64,000 nucleotides of DNA from the NCBI GenBank assembly GCA_036268295.1, contig DATAUK010000047.1, forward strand, positions 62,001-126,000. Reading direction: 5' to 3'. Source of the DNA: DATAUK01 sp036268295. Lineage in GTDB: Bacteria; Actinomycetota; Actinomycetes; JAFAQI01. Under the pieces are notes generated by a model, which was not told the origin of the DNA, ran no database searches, and worked only from the letters and a program-made list of their open reading frames with translations. The translations under genes and the position numbers were made by a program. Positions 29,978 through 38,466 of this stretch are shown one piece after another (within the stretch, counting starts at the first letter, position 1; each line of letters begins with the position of its first letter).

Positions 29978-30028
29978 CCCCACCGGCCTCCCGCCGCGGG
30001 CCCGCCGGCGGTGTGGAATCGTTGCGGG

Positions 30029-30742
30029 ATGCCCGGCCTGCCGGTCCGCGAACGCAACGACCCGCGACAGTATGACGACCTCGCGGCCCAGTGGTGGCTG
30101 CCGCGGGGCGACTTCGCGATGCTCAACTGGATCGCCGCAGCACGGATCCGCCATGTGCCGGCGGCGACGTCGCCGGACGCATTGTTGCTCGATGTCGCGT
30201 GCGGTGGCGGCCTGCTGGCGCCCCATCTCGCCGGCCTCGGCTATCGACAGATCGGAATCGACCTTTCCCCGACCGCACTGGCAACGGCAGCGTCGCACGG
30301 GGTGACTGCGGTTCGCGGTGACGTGCTGAGGCTGCCGTTCCGTGAGGCAATGTTCGAGGTCGTCGTGGCCGGCGAGATCCTGGAGCACGTCGGTGACCTG
30401 GCCGGCGTCGTCGCCGAGGCGTGCCGGGTGCTCAAGCCCGGCGGCACCCTGGTGATCGACACGATCGCCAACACCTGGTGGGGACGCTTCGCCTCGATCA
30501 CCATTGCGGAGCGGATGCCGGCCGGGCCACCGCCGCGGTTGCACGATGGGGCGCTGTTCGTCGACCGTCGCCGGTTGGTAGCCGCGGCGGCCAGCCACGG
30601 CGTCGCGCTGGATTTGAACGGTCTCCGGCCCTGCGCCGTGGACTATTTGATGTGGTTGCTCAAAAGGCGCGACGCGGTGCGGATGCTGGCGACGCGCTCG
30701 ACCGCCGGGTTGTTCCAAGCCGCCGGGATCAAGGCCGCATGA
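30029..30742 (+). CDS. SAM-dependent methyltransferase (UbiG-like)
   Basis: 237 residues from ATG 30029; an in-frame GTG at 30011 is an alternative. Class I methyltransferase motifs are LLLDVACGGGLLAPHLAG (motif I, SAM binding), IGIDLS, FEVVVAGEILEHVGD and VLKPGGTLVIDTIA. The N-terminal YDDLAAQWW and the overall shape resemble UbiG-type O-methyltransferases acting on lipid phenols. It overlaps the next gene by ATGA and leads the type III PKS cassette, so it probably methylates a polyketide phenol or quinone product. That product assignment is inference. Confidence 0.88.
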   Translation: MPGLPVRERNDPRQYDDLAAQWWLPRGDFAMLNWIAAARIRHVPAATSPDALLLDVACGGGLLAPHLAGLGYRQIGIDLSPTALATAASHGVTAVRGDVLRLPFREAMFEVVVAGEILEHVGDLAGVVAEACRVLKPGGTLVIDTIANTWWGRFASITIAERMPAGPPPRLHDGALFVDRRRLVAAAASHGVALDLNGLRPCAVDYLMWLLKRRDAVRMLATRSTAGLFQAAGIKAA

Positions 30743-31902
30743 TCACCGTCGACGCCGCTGTTGAGACGGCTGCGAATCTCGCGCCAGGTTTTGCGGACCG
30801 GGCCGGTCAACACGACATTGACGGGACCTTTCCGGCCGAGGACTTCGATGAGCTGCGCGCCCATGGCCTACTCGGTCTGATGGTGCCGACCCGGCTCGGC
30901 GGCATCGGCGCGTCGTTCGCCGACTATGCCGAGGTCGCGATGTCACTCGGCGCGGGCAACGGCTCGACTGCACTGATCTTCAACATGCACGCGTCGGTGA
31001 CCGGCGCGCTGGCGCTGACCGATGACGACATGGCGCGGGCCCTCGGCGTGCCGGAGCCGTTCTTCGCCGCCCGCGACGAGGTACTCCGCGGTGCTGCGGC
31101 AGGCCGTCACTACGCCGTCGCGATGAGCGAGCGCGGAGCCGGCTCACGGCTCTCGCAGGTGACCACGAACTACGAGCCGGTCGACGGCGGCTGGCGGATC
31201 AGCGGTGCCAAGGCGTTCTGCTCCGGTGCCGGTCATGCCGATGCCTACGTCGTGGCCGCCCGGCGTGGCGACGCGATCAGCCAGTTTCTGGTCCCGGCCG
31301 GACCCGGTGTCACCGTCGTGCCGACCTGGGACTCACTCGGCATGCGCGCGACGGTGAGCCACGACCTCACCCTCGACGTGGTCGTCCCCTCGGACGCGCT
31401 CCTGGGCCAGGTCGAGGGGATCGCAGTGTTGCTCGCGACGGTGATGCCGCAGTGGCAGGTTGCGTCGTACGCCGCGGTGTATGTCGGGGTCGCACAGGCG
31501 GCACTGACGGCGGCGGGATCCTACGTCGATGAGCGGGGGCTTGGCCGGCTGCCGATGGTGCGGGCCCGGCTCGGGCACGCCGACGCGAAGGTGACGGCCG
31601 CCCGCGAGGTGGTGCGCGCGATGGCGCGCGCGGTGACCGAGGCGCCCGGCGAGCCAGCGACGAATCGCTGGGTCTGGCGGGCGAAGCTGCTTGCCGGCGA
31701 GACGGCGATGGAGGTTGCGGCCTCGGTGCTGGAGGCGTGTGGCACCGCCGCGACCCGGCGCGGCGCGACCCTCGAGCGGCTCTATCGCGATGCCCGCTGC
31801 GGTTCGCTGCAACCGGCCACCAGCGACGTGTGCGCCGACTGGCTCGGCTATGCCGTGTTGGGCCGCGACCCGGATGCCGACGCCGAGTTGGCCCGATGGT
31901 GA
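30739..31902 (+). CDS. Acyl-CoA dehydrogenase-fold flavoprotein lacking the usual catalytic Glu
   Basis: 387 residues from ATG 30739 (ATGA overlap). The acyl-CoA dehydrogenase N, middle and C domains are visible: LMVPTRLGGIGASFADYAEV, VAMSERGAGSRLSQVTTNYE, GGWRISGAKAFCSGAGHADAY and a helical C-terminal domain with LYRDARCGSLQPATSD. In dehydrogenases the last segment normally carries the base in a YEGT-like motif; here the matching position is Pro (LQPAT). That pattern also occurs in flavin monooxygenases of this fold. Lying between a methyltransferase and a type III PKS, it may oxidise or hydroxylate the polyketide product. Confidence 0.87.
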   Translation: MITVDAAVETAANLAPGFADRAGQHDIDGTFPAEDFDELRAHGLLGLMVPTRLGGIGASFADYAEVAMSLGAGNGSTALIFNMHASVTGALALTDDDMARALGVPEPFFAARDEVLRGAAAGRHYAVAMSERGAGSRLSQVTTNYEPVDGGWRISGAKAFCSGAGHADAYVVAARRGDAISQFLVPAGPGVTVVPTWDSLGMRATVSHDLTLDVVVPSDALLGQVEGIAVLLATVMPQWQVASYAAVYVGVAQAALTAAGSYVDERGLGRLPMVRARLGHADAKVTAAREVVRAMARAVTEAPGEPATNRWVWRAKLLAGETAMEVAASVLEACGTAATRRGATLERLYRDARCGSLQPATSDVCADWLGYAVLGRDPDADAELARW

Positions 31903-32954
31903 CGGCCCGGATTGCCGGTCACGGCCACGCGCTGCCGGCCGCGGTCGACAACGCCGCGGTCTGGGACGAGTTCTTTTCGGCCCACTACAACGGAAATCGA
32001 ACTGCTGAGCGGATCTGGCGGAACACCGGAATCAAGACCAGACACGCTGTCGTAGATCCGCGGGTGGACGACGTGACGTCGTGGGGAACCGGCGCTCGCA
32101 TGCAGCGGTTCGCGGTCGAGGCGATGCCGCTGGGCAAGGCCGCGGTCGCGGCAGCGCTCGACGACGCCGGCCTTGCGGCCGAGGACGTCGGATTGTTCGC
32201 GGTCGTGTCATGCACCGGCTACGCGACCCCAGGGCTCGACATCCTGCTGGCCCGCGATCTCGGCATGAGCGAGAGTGTGCAGCGGCTGCACGTCGGCCAC
32301 ATGGGCTGCTACGCGGCGTTGCCAGGGCTCGGCTCGATCTCCGACTTCGTGGTGGCGCGGGGCCGGCCGGCAGTGCTGCTCTGCGTCGAACTGGCCAGTC
32401 TTCACGTCCAGCCGGCGACCGAGAACCTGCAGCAGATGGTCGCCCACGCGCTCTTCGCCGACGCGGCTGCCGCCATCGTCGTCGTCCCGACCGACGACGC
32501 CGCTGACCCACGACCCGGTCTGGATGTCATCGACATCGCGGCTCGAACCGATGTCAGCGCGGTCGAGCTGATGACCTGGGACGTGACCGATCTCGGCTTC
32601 CGGATGGGGCTCTCACCGCGGGTGCCCGAGGTCCTCGAACGCCACGTCGAACCCGTGATCACCGAGCTGCTGGCTCACCATGACCTGGCCGCGACCGACA
32701 TCGCCGGCTGGGCGGTGCATCCCGGCGGCCGCCGAATCGTCGAGGTCGTCGGCGAGCAGCTTCAGTTGCCTGAGACAGCGCTCGCGCCGTCGTACGACGT
32801 GCTCCGTGACGTCGGCAACTGCTCGTCGGCCACCGTGCTCCTGGTGATCGAGCGCCTTCTCGCCGACGCTCCCCTGGCCCCCGGCGACCATGTCGTCGCC
32901 ATGGCGTTCGGACCAGGTCTCACGCTGTACGCCGCGCTACTGCAAGCTCGCTGA
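31896..32954 (+). CDS. Type III polyketide synthase (chalcone/stilbene synthase family)
   Basis: 352 residues from ATG 31896, overlapping the previous gene by 7 nt; GTG 31899 is also possible. It has a thiolase fold with the Cys-His-Asn triad: Cys in LHVGHMGCYAALPGLGS, His in WAVHPGGRRIVE and Asn in RDVGNCSSATVLLV. It condenses malonyl-CoA (or methylmalonyl-CoA) onto an acyl-CoA starter without an acyl carrier protein. Actinobacterial relatives make alkylresorcinols, alkylpyrones or naphthalene precursors. Starter and chain length cannot be read from the sequence. It is the last gene of the three-gene cassette. Confidence 0.92.
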   Translation: MVTARIAGHGHALPAAVDNAAVWDEFFSAHYNGNRTAERIWRNTGIKTRHAVVDPRVDDVTSWGTGARMQRFAVEAMPLGKAAVAAALDDAGLAAEDVGLFAVVSCTGYATPGLDILLARDLGMSESVQRLHVGHMGCYAALPGLGSISDFVVARGRPAVLLCVELASLHVQPATENLQQMVAHALFADAAAAIVVVPTDDAADPRPGLDVIDIAARTDVSAVELMTWDVTDLGFRMGLSPRVPEVLERHVEPVITELLAHHDLAATDIAGWAVHPGGRRIVEVVGEQLQLPETALAPSYDVLRDVGNCSSATVLLVIERLLADAPLAPGDHVVAMAFGPGLTLYAALLQAR

Positions 32955-33080
32955 CGCCGCGTAGCGGACCGAAGCGGCACACAACGCGACCGCAACACTC
33001 GGCGCGAGATCGCCGGCGAGCGTGGTCACCCCGACAGGTAGGCCGCGTTGTGTACTCGTTCGGTACGCCAGCCGCGCGCG

Positions 33081-33099
33081 GCAAAAGAGCGCCGCTCTA
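33081..33099 (-). terminator. Rho-independent terminator after the glycine-rich protein gene
   Basis: On the minus strand, overlapping the stop codon (33099-33097), is AGAGC-GGC-GCTCT followed directly by TTTTGC. This is a 5-bp stem, 3-nt loop and short U run. It lies between two convergent genes, where a terminator is expected. The stem is short, so confidence is moderate. Confidence 0.5.
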
Positions 33100-34986
33100 G
33101 GCCTTGCGCTTGCCAGCAACGTTCGGATCGGAGGCGGTGCCGCGCTTGCCGGCGCTGCCGCGGTGCCCTGGCGAGCCGAACTTGCCGCTCGGTCCGGCAG
33201 TGCCGCCGCTGCCGCCCGCACCGCCACCGCCGGCAGCGCCGCCGCTGCCACCGGCACCGCCGGGACCCGCTGGACCCGGCCGCGCCGAGTTGCCGCTGAG
33301 ATGAGCCGGCTTGGCCAGCACAAACCGGCGCGACGAGAAGATCGCGCCGCCACGTGCGTTGCCGCCCACCCCGCCGGATGCACCGCTGCCACCCTTGCCG
33401 CCGTTGCCGCCCGCTCCGCCGGGCAACCCCTGCTCCGCGGGGGTTCCCGCCGAGGTCATCCCGCCAACGCCACCGCCGCCAGCGCTGCCCCCATCGCCAC
33501 CGGCACTTCCCCGGCCGCCACTACCGCCGAGGGCGAGGTCGTTGTTGAACCTGACCCGCTTGGCTACCGTCAGCTTGCCGCCGTTGAAGATCGCCCCACC
33601 GGCGCCGTTCGCACCATGCCCGGCCCGACCGGCCCCTCGGATTCCCGCGCTACCGGCGCCGCCGGCGTGACCTGCCGAGCCGGCACCGTCAGCGCCGTCA
33701 CCTGCTGTCCCGCCGGTGCCGCCGCTGCCCCCGTTGCCCCCGTCACCACCCGCGCCGCTCGCTCCGTGCCCGCCGGTCGCGCCGGCATTGCCGCCAGGAC
33801 CGGCCTCAGCCCGGTCGAGACTGAACACCGAGCCACTGCCGACCCTCAGCGTTCCGGCGTTGTAGATCGCTCCGCCCTGCGCGGCGCCACCGCTGCCGCC
33901 GGTCGCTCCGCCACCACCATGACCGGTCGAGCCCGTTGCGCCGCCTGCGCCGCCATGGCCACCGGCCCCATCAGTGAACGGGCCGCCGCCGCAGTCGCCC
34001 ATATCGAGTTCGATCCCGCCGTTTCCACCCTGCCCGCCGGCGCCGCCCGCGCCTGCTGCACCGCCGCCGCCGCCGGCACCGCCATTCCCGCCTGCCCCGC
34101 CGGCGGCGGTGCCCAGCTCGAAGGTGGTCGACGACACGGACACCGAGCCGCTGTGAGCGTTGTAGATCGAGCCACCCTGCGCCGTGCCACCGCGGCCGCC
34201 AGCCGAGCCGGCGGCGCCCGCAGCCCCGGATCCTCCGGCGCCGCCGCTACCACCGTTGCCACCAGCCTGACCGTTCTGACACGCAACCTGGGCTCCGTTG
34301 CCACCAGGCTTGCCGGTGCCGCCACTCCCACCGCGGCCCCCACGACCGCCGACGCCTCCTGAACCACCGCGACCGCCGGTTACCGAGTTGGATGAAAACA
34401 GGTCGCCGGAAAGGACGAGCCGGCCGCGGTTGAAGATCGCGCCACCTTGCGCGCTCTTGCCCGGGCCGCCGGCGTGCGCTGCCCTGCCACCAGCCTTGCC
34501 GGCCCCGCCGCGCCCGCCGTCGACCTTCGTATCTGTGGCGCCTGCCGCACCGGCCCTGCCCGCCGCCGCCGACTTGCCGTTTCGCCCGGCCGGACCTCTA
34601 CCGCCGGACAGGGTCAGCCCCCGAAGCGTGAGCGAGCCGCGGTGAGCCACGGTGAAGATCCGCGACTGGTCGCCGTGGATGATCGGCGTGATGCCGCTGC
34701 CTTCCAGCGTGACCGACCTCCGCGCGGGCACCTTGAACGCGATGCCCCGCCCGGCGTGGGTCGCCACGGTGATCGTCCGGCAGCTCGCCTTGAAGCGGTA
34801 GATGCCGCCCCGGTGAACCGCCGCATTGACCGCGGCGGCGCTGCAGCCGATCGGCTTCGGCTTCTTTGGAAGATGATGGTGAGCGGCGTACGCCGGGCCC
34901 GCGCCGAGACTCACGAATGCCATCACCAGACCGGCGGAGATCAACGCAAGGACCAGTCGTGACATCCGCGATAGCCGAGCGATCAT
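33097..34986 (-). CDS. Secreted glycine-rich protein with five beta-helix-like repeats (PGRS/polyglycine type)
   Basis: 629 residues. ATG 34986 has a strong GGGAGGA 7 nt upstream. A signal peptide (MSRLVLALISAGLVMAFVSL, cut near AYA-AHHH) leads a Cys-containing head (about 35-130) with LTLRGLTLSGGRG. Five anchors of the type GGAIFN/GGSIYN plus a short beta segment then occur at about residues 181, 271, 371, 463 and 547. They are separated by 50-70 residues dominated by GGxGG triplets with Ala, Ser and Asn. The anchors resemble right-handed beta-helix (adhesin/polymorphic outer-membrane-protein-like) coils. The spacers resemble mycobacterial PGRS or polyglycine-II bundles. A Lys/Arg-rich C terminus ends the protein. 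A surface or matrix role is inferred. Confidence 0.85.
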   Translation of the reverse strand: MIARLSRMSRLVLALISAGLVMAFVSLGAGPAYAAHHHLPKKPKPIGCSAAAVNAAVHRGGIYRFKASCRTITVATHAGRGIAFKVPARRSVTLEGSGITPIIHGDQSRIFTVAHRGSLTLRGLTLSGGRGPAGRNGKSAAAGRAGAAGATDTKVDGGRGGAGKAGGRAAHAGGPGKSAQGGAIFNRGRLVLSGDLFSSNSVTGGRGGSGGVGGRGGRGGSGGTGKPGGNGAQVACQNGQAGGNGGSGGAGGSGAAGAAGSAGGRGGTAQGGSIYNAHSGSVSVSSTTFELGTAAGGAGGNGGAGGGGGAAGAGGAGGQGGNGGIELDMGDCGGGPFTDGAGGHGGAGGATGSTGHGGGGATGGSGGAAQGGAIYNAGTLRVGSGSVFSLDRAEAGPGGNAGATGGHGASGAGGDGGNGGSGGTGGTAGDGADGAGSAGHAGGAGSAGIRGAGRAGHGANGAGGAIFNGGKLTVAKRVRFNNDLALGGSGGRGSAGGDGGSAGGGGVGGMTSAGTPAEQGLPGGAGGNGGKGGSGASGGVGGNARGGAIFSSRRFVLAKPAHLSGNSARPGPAGPGGAGGSGGAAGGGGAGGSGGTAGPSGKFGSPGHRGSAGKRGTASDPNVAGKRKA

Positions 34987-35065
34987 TCTCGAGTCCTCCC
35001 GTCGCCCCCGTGCCGATACGGACGCAAGGCCGCACCACAACCCACAGTAAACGAGCGCCGGAGGC

Positions 35066-36364
35066 TCAGCCGAGGACGGAGTTGGAGCTGTCGGCGTTCG
35101 GCGCGCGAAGCCTCGAGTAGTGGCTCAGGTCGACAACGGCGCCGGTGCGCGGCGCGGTCCAGCTCACCGGCGACGTGTCGTGATCGCCGCCGTCGAGCCA
35201 GTCGGTGATCAGCGCCGTCACCAGCTGCCCGACCACCGGAGCGTTCTTGAACTGGTTGCCGCTGGTCCCGATCGCCACGAAGTAGCCGGGCACGCCGGTC
35301 TTGTCATAGATCGGGATCCAGTCCTCGGTCACGTCGTAGACCCCGGCATGGCCGACCGGCCGGTTCGGCACTCCGACCGAGGGCATCCGGCGGGCCAGCC
35401 GGAGGGTCTGGCGCTCGAAGCCGGCCACCGTCGGCCGGACGTCGTTGTCATCGGCGTGCTCCAGCCACTCCAGCGGATCGCAGTCGGGCTCCTGACTGCC
35501 GACCAGAAGGCTGCCGCCGGGCGCGAACCGGTAGTAGGTGCCGAGGTCACTGTCACCGACCGAAGGCCCGAGCTCGCCGGCGAGCTCGGCCGGCCCGCCG
35601 ACCGAATGCACCTCCTGGCGAAGCGGACGGGTGCTGAGTGCGAAGTCGCCGAGCACGCCGGCGAGGGCATTGATCGCCGCGGAGTGCGGCCCGGCCGCGT
35701 TGACGACTATGGACGCGTCGAGCCGGCGGCCGTCCACGAGGGTGACGCCGCTGACCGCGCCGTCGTCGCTGCGAACCTCGGCGACCTCGGCGCGGAACAC
35801 CGACGATGCGCCCGCTGCCGTAGCCGCCGCCCACAGGTTGTGCGCGGCCAAGCCCGGGTCGTCGACGAAGCCTCCTTGCGGGCAGTAGAAGCCGCCGATC
35901 TCGCCGTCCGGCGGCGCCCAGAACTCCTCGTCCGTTACCGCCCGCGGCGGGTAGAACCGGTCGGGCGACAGATAAGGGAAGCGGGCCCGGATCTCGGCCG
36001 CCGACAACACTTCATATGGGATGCCGATCCGGTCGTAGTGCGCCAGCACCCGACCGGCGTCGTACCCGGGGGTGTCGAGCACCAGCGTGCCGGTCTGGAT
36101 GTAACGGGCCATGCCGGCCGGATCCGTAGTGCCGAGGTGAGCCGGCCAGTCCTCCCAGCCGTGCTTAGCCTCCCAGGACACCGCGACACCCTGGTAGGTC
36201 GAGTAGTGGAATCGGACGATCGCCGATGATGCGCTCGTCGAACCCAGGCCCGGCCCGGGGGCGCGGTCGAGGATGGTGATCGGGATTCCCGCTCGGGCCA
36301 GCGCCAGCGCGACGCTGCCGCCGATGACGCCGGCACCGATAACGACCGCAGAATTGCTCCGCAT
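35066..36364 (-). CDS. FAD-dependent oxidoreductase of the D-amino-acid oxidase/sarcosine oxidase family
   Basis: 432 residues from ATG 36364, after dropping a 13-residue upstream extension. The N-terminal Rossmann dinucleotide-binding motif is SAVVIGAGVIGGSVALALAR, followed by ILDRAPGPGLGSTSASSAIV (a covalent or tight FAD-binding region in this family). VVNAAGPHSAAIN lies in the middle, and YFVAIGTSGNQFKNAPVVG near the C terminus. It should oxidise an amine or N-methyl amino acid to an imine, with O2 or another acceptor. The substrate is unknown. It is divergent from the NlpC/P60 gene across 117 bp. Confidence 0.9.
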   Translation of the reverse strand: MRSNSAVVIGAGVIGGSVALALARAGIPITILDRAPGPGLGSTSASSAIVRFHYSTYQGVAVSWEAKHGWEDWPAHLGTTDPAGMARYIQTGTLVLDTPGYDAGRVLAHYDRIGIPYEVLSAAEIRARFPYLSPDRFYPPRAVTDEEFWAPPDGEIGGFYCPQGGFVDDPGLAAHNLWAAATAAGASSVFRAEVAEVRSDDGAVSGVTLVDGRRLDASIVVNAAGPHSAAINALAGVLGDFALSTRPLRQEVHSVGGPAELAGELGPSVGDSDLGTYYRFAPGGSLLVGSQEPDCDPLEWLEHADDNDVRPTVAGFERQTLRLARRMPSVGVPNRPVGHAGVYDVTEDWIPIYDKTGVPGYFVAIGTSGNQFKNAPVVGQLVTALITDWLDGGDHDTSPVSWTAPRTGAVVDLSHYSRLRAPNADSSNSVLG

Positions 36365-36481
36365 CGGCCCAGTTTGCCGCAGCGACTGGAGGCGGCCAGA
36401 CAACCTGCCGAAGACCCCTGGGAAGCCGTGTCAACCGCCCGCCGCTCTGGCGCGTTGACCAGACGTGATGCAGGAGGCCGA

Positions 36482-38260
36482 GTGAGGGCACTTGCCGTCG
36501 TCGCGATCGCGGCGGTCCTGATGGTGCCGATACCCGAAGCGGCGCATGCCGGACCCGACGTACGTGACAAGCTGGTCGTCCTCGCCGGATCCCCCGACTA
36601 CCTGGTGTACGCCGACTACCCGATCTCTGCCGTCGGCGCCCCTGACCTCGACCACGGCTCGGTGCACGTCCTGGCGGCCGACGGCGCGGACCGCGTCCTC
36701 GGCGGCGCCTACTCCGACACCGACCCGCGGACCCCCGATCATTACGAGTTCTCAGTCGTGGGGTCGATGCTCAGCGCCTACTCCCCCGGCCTGCCCACGG
36801 CGGTCCGGTGGTGGGATCTCAGCCGTACCCGGTCCGGCAGCGGCACGCTGCCCACCGGCGCCCGATGGCAGGGATCGGCACCCGACGGCTGGACGCTGGT
36901 CGAGCCCGACAACACCACGCTGGCCGTCGAGTCCACGACCGGCGCGTTGAGCTCCTACGGCCAGCCACTGCCCGCGGAGTCCGCTGCAGACGGCGTCATC
37001 GACGCGATCAGCGGCCCCGATGGCGTGGTGTCGGTCGGTGAGGATCTCGCCACGATGGCCTACCAGCCATGGGGCTCGCCCGCCGACATCGTGGCGCTGA
37101 ATCAAGGCCAGCCGGGCGGCTCGGCCGGCTTTCGCTGCGAGACGGTGTCGGCCGACGTCGTCGGCTGCACCGATACCGGCACCGACTCAGACAGCACCAC
37201 GAACCTCGCGGTGCCACTCGACGGCTCACCGCTACGCAGCTACCCGGGTTGCGGCAGCAGGTCGACCGCGCTGGGCAAGCAGGTCGTCTTCGTGTGCGGC
37301 GGCCCGAGCAGCGCGCGACCACGGTTTGCCTCCGCCACGACCGTCACCCGGTCATCGGACATCGTCGCGCCCGGCGCAGGTGTCAACGCCTTCGGCGCAT
37401 TCGTCACCACCGGGCCGTCCGCGCACGCGATCGTCGAGCTGCGCACCAGCCACAGCAGCCCGGTGTTGCTCGTCACCGAGCCCGGCCCGGTCGCCGCCTT
37501 CAACGCCGAGAACCTGCGGGCGGCGGCAACCGCGGTCGAGGCGGAGGCGTTGCGCTCCGGCGCGCTGACGGCACCGCTCTCCGACCCGCAGCCGGCCCAG
37601 GTGCTGGAGTCCGCTGCCGACGCTCTGATCCGCAAGGCCCGCGCCAAGGACCACTCGCATACCCCGGTCGACACCAGGTCCGTGATGGGATCAGTCCCCC
37701 ACAACCTCTCGCATCGACCGCGGCGCCATCCGCGCCATCGCCACATCACCGCGACCCACACGCTGGCACGGTTCTCCCATGCCTTGCGCGACAGCGGATC
37801 GGCCGGCCTAGGTGTCCATCGCGACCACGGCGGCGCCCACCCGGCACCGTTCGAGCGTGCCGATGGCGTCTTCGTCGATCCTCGGCTGGCACCTTTGACC
37901 AAGCCCACGGTCGGGATGGTCGCGTTGCGCGCCGCGCTTCAGAAGCTCGGTCAGCCCTACGTATGGGCAGCCGCCGGACCCAGCACGTTCGACTGCTCCG
38001 GGCTGACCCAGTGGGCCTACGCCCATGCCGGTGTGCGGCTGGCGCACTTCACCGGTGACCAGTGGAACGAGGGCAGGCTGATCCCGCCGCGAGACATTCT
38101 TCCCGGCGACCTGATCCTCTTCGAATACAGCCATTCGACGACGATCCATCACGTCGGCATGTACCTCGGCGCCGGCTGGATGGTGAACGCCCCGTTCACC
38201 GGCCAGTACGTCGACGTCGTACCGGTTCCGTCAGACGTCGCCGGAGTGGTACGCCCCTAG
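36482..38260 (+). CDS. Secreted NlpC/P60 peptidoglycan hydrolase with large N-terminal domain
   Basis: 592 residues from GTG 36482, with AGGAGG at 36472-36477. A signal peptide ends near AAHA-GPD. Residues about 30-390 form a beta-rich region, possibly propeller-like (repeats such as DGWTLVEPDN and DGVVSVGEDL), with no named family that I recognise. A His/Arg-rich linker (about 415-450, HRPRRHPRHRHITATH) leads to a C-terminal NlpC/P60 domain. Catalytic Cys is in STFDCSGLTQWAY and His in IHHVGMYLGAGW. It likely cuts D-Glu-mDAP bonds in the cell wall. Its stop codon lies in the left arm of the hairpin element at 38256. Confidence 0.9.
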   Translation: MRALAVVAIAAVLMVPIPEAAHAGPDVRDKLVVLAGSPDYLVYADYPISAVGAPDLDHGSVHVLAADGADRVLGGAYSDTDPRTPDHYEFSVVGSMLSAYSPGLPTAVRWWDLSRTRSGSGTLPTGARWQGSAPDGWTLVEPDNTTLAVESTTGALSSYGQPLPAESAADGVIDAISGPDGVVSVGEDLATMAYQPWGSPADIVALNQGQPGGSAGFRCETVSADVVGCTDTGTDSDSTTNLAVPLDGSPLRSYPGCGSRSTALGKQVVFVCGGPSSARPRFASATTVTRSSDIVAPGAGVNAFGAFVTTGPSAHAIVELRTSHSSPVLLVTEPGPVAAFNAENLRAAATAVEAEALRSGALTAPLSDPQPAQVLESAADALIRKARAKDHSHTPVDTRSVMGSVPHNLSHRPRRHPRHRHITATHTLARFSHALRDSGSAGLGVHRDHGGAHPAPFERADGVFVDPRLAPLTKPTVGMVALRAALQKLGQPYVWAAAGPSTFDCSGLTQWAYAHAGVRLAHFTGDQWNEGRLIPPRDILPGDLILFEYSHSTTIHHVGMYLGAGWMVNAPFTGQYVDVVPVPSDVAGVVRP

Positions 38261-38425
38261 TGGTCTGTCTGCGATATGCGGTGGTGGATGTGGTGATCCA
38301 AGCGGATGACTGGCAAGGCGGAGGAGGAGCGCAATGGCAGCGCCATTGCCGACGACGAGAACGCAGCCAGCCCCCGCTTGGGCGCCACAGCCGCCGCCAG
38401 GCCATATCGCAGACCGACCACTAGG
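38256..38425. repeat. 170-bp full-length hairpin element with 23-bp terminal inverted repeats (MITE-like)
   Basis: Outer arms 38256-38278 and 38403-38425 are inverted repeats of 23 bp with one mismatch. Inside, CCAAGCGG (38298) pairs with CCGCTTGG (38374) and CTGGC (38310) with GCCAG (38366). The centre is a perfect 8-bp stem, GCAATGGC-AGC-GCCATTGC (38331-38349). Many remaining positions differ only T for C, which gives G-U pairs in RNA. The whole element is therefore one long imperfect palindrome. It contains the NlpC stop codon and fills most of the gap before the next gene. No target duplication is evident. Confidence 0.7.
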
Positions 38426-38466
38426 AAATACCAATAGTCTTCGCTCATCCAGACCGGGGGCCACAG

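Noticed and set aside
33022..34362. Plus-strand frames (Thr/Ala-rich and Pro-rich) opposite the glycine-rich protein
   Set aside because: The GGC/GCC repeats of the minus-strand gene force open Pro/Ala frames on the other strand. The minus frame has the signal peptide, Shine-Dalgarno and anchors.
38257..38448. 63-codon minus-strand frame inside the hairpin element
   Set aside because: The open frame is explained by the palindromic sequence, and no ribosome site or family is visible.
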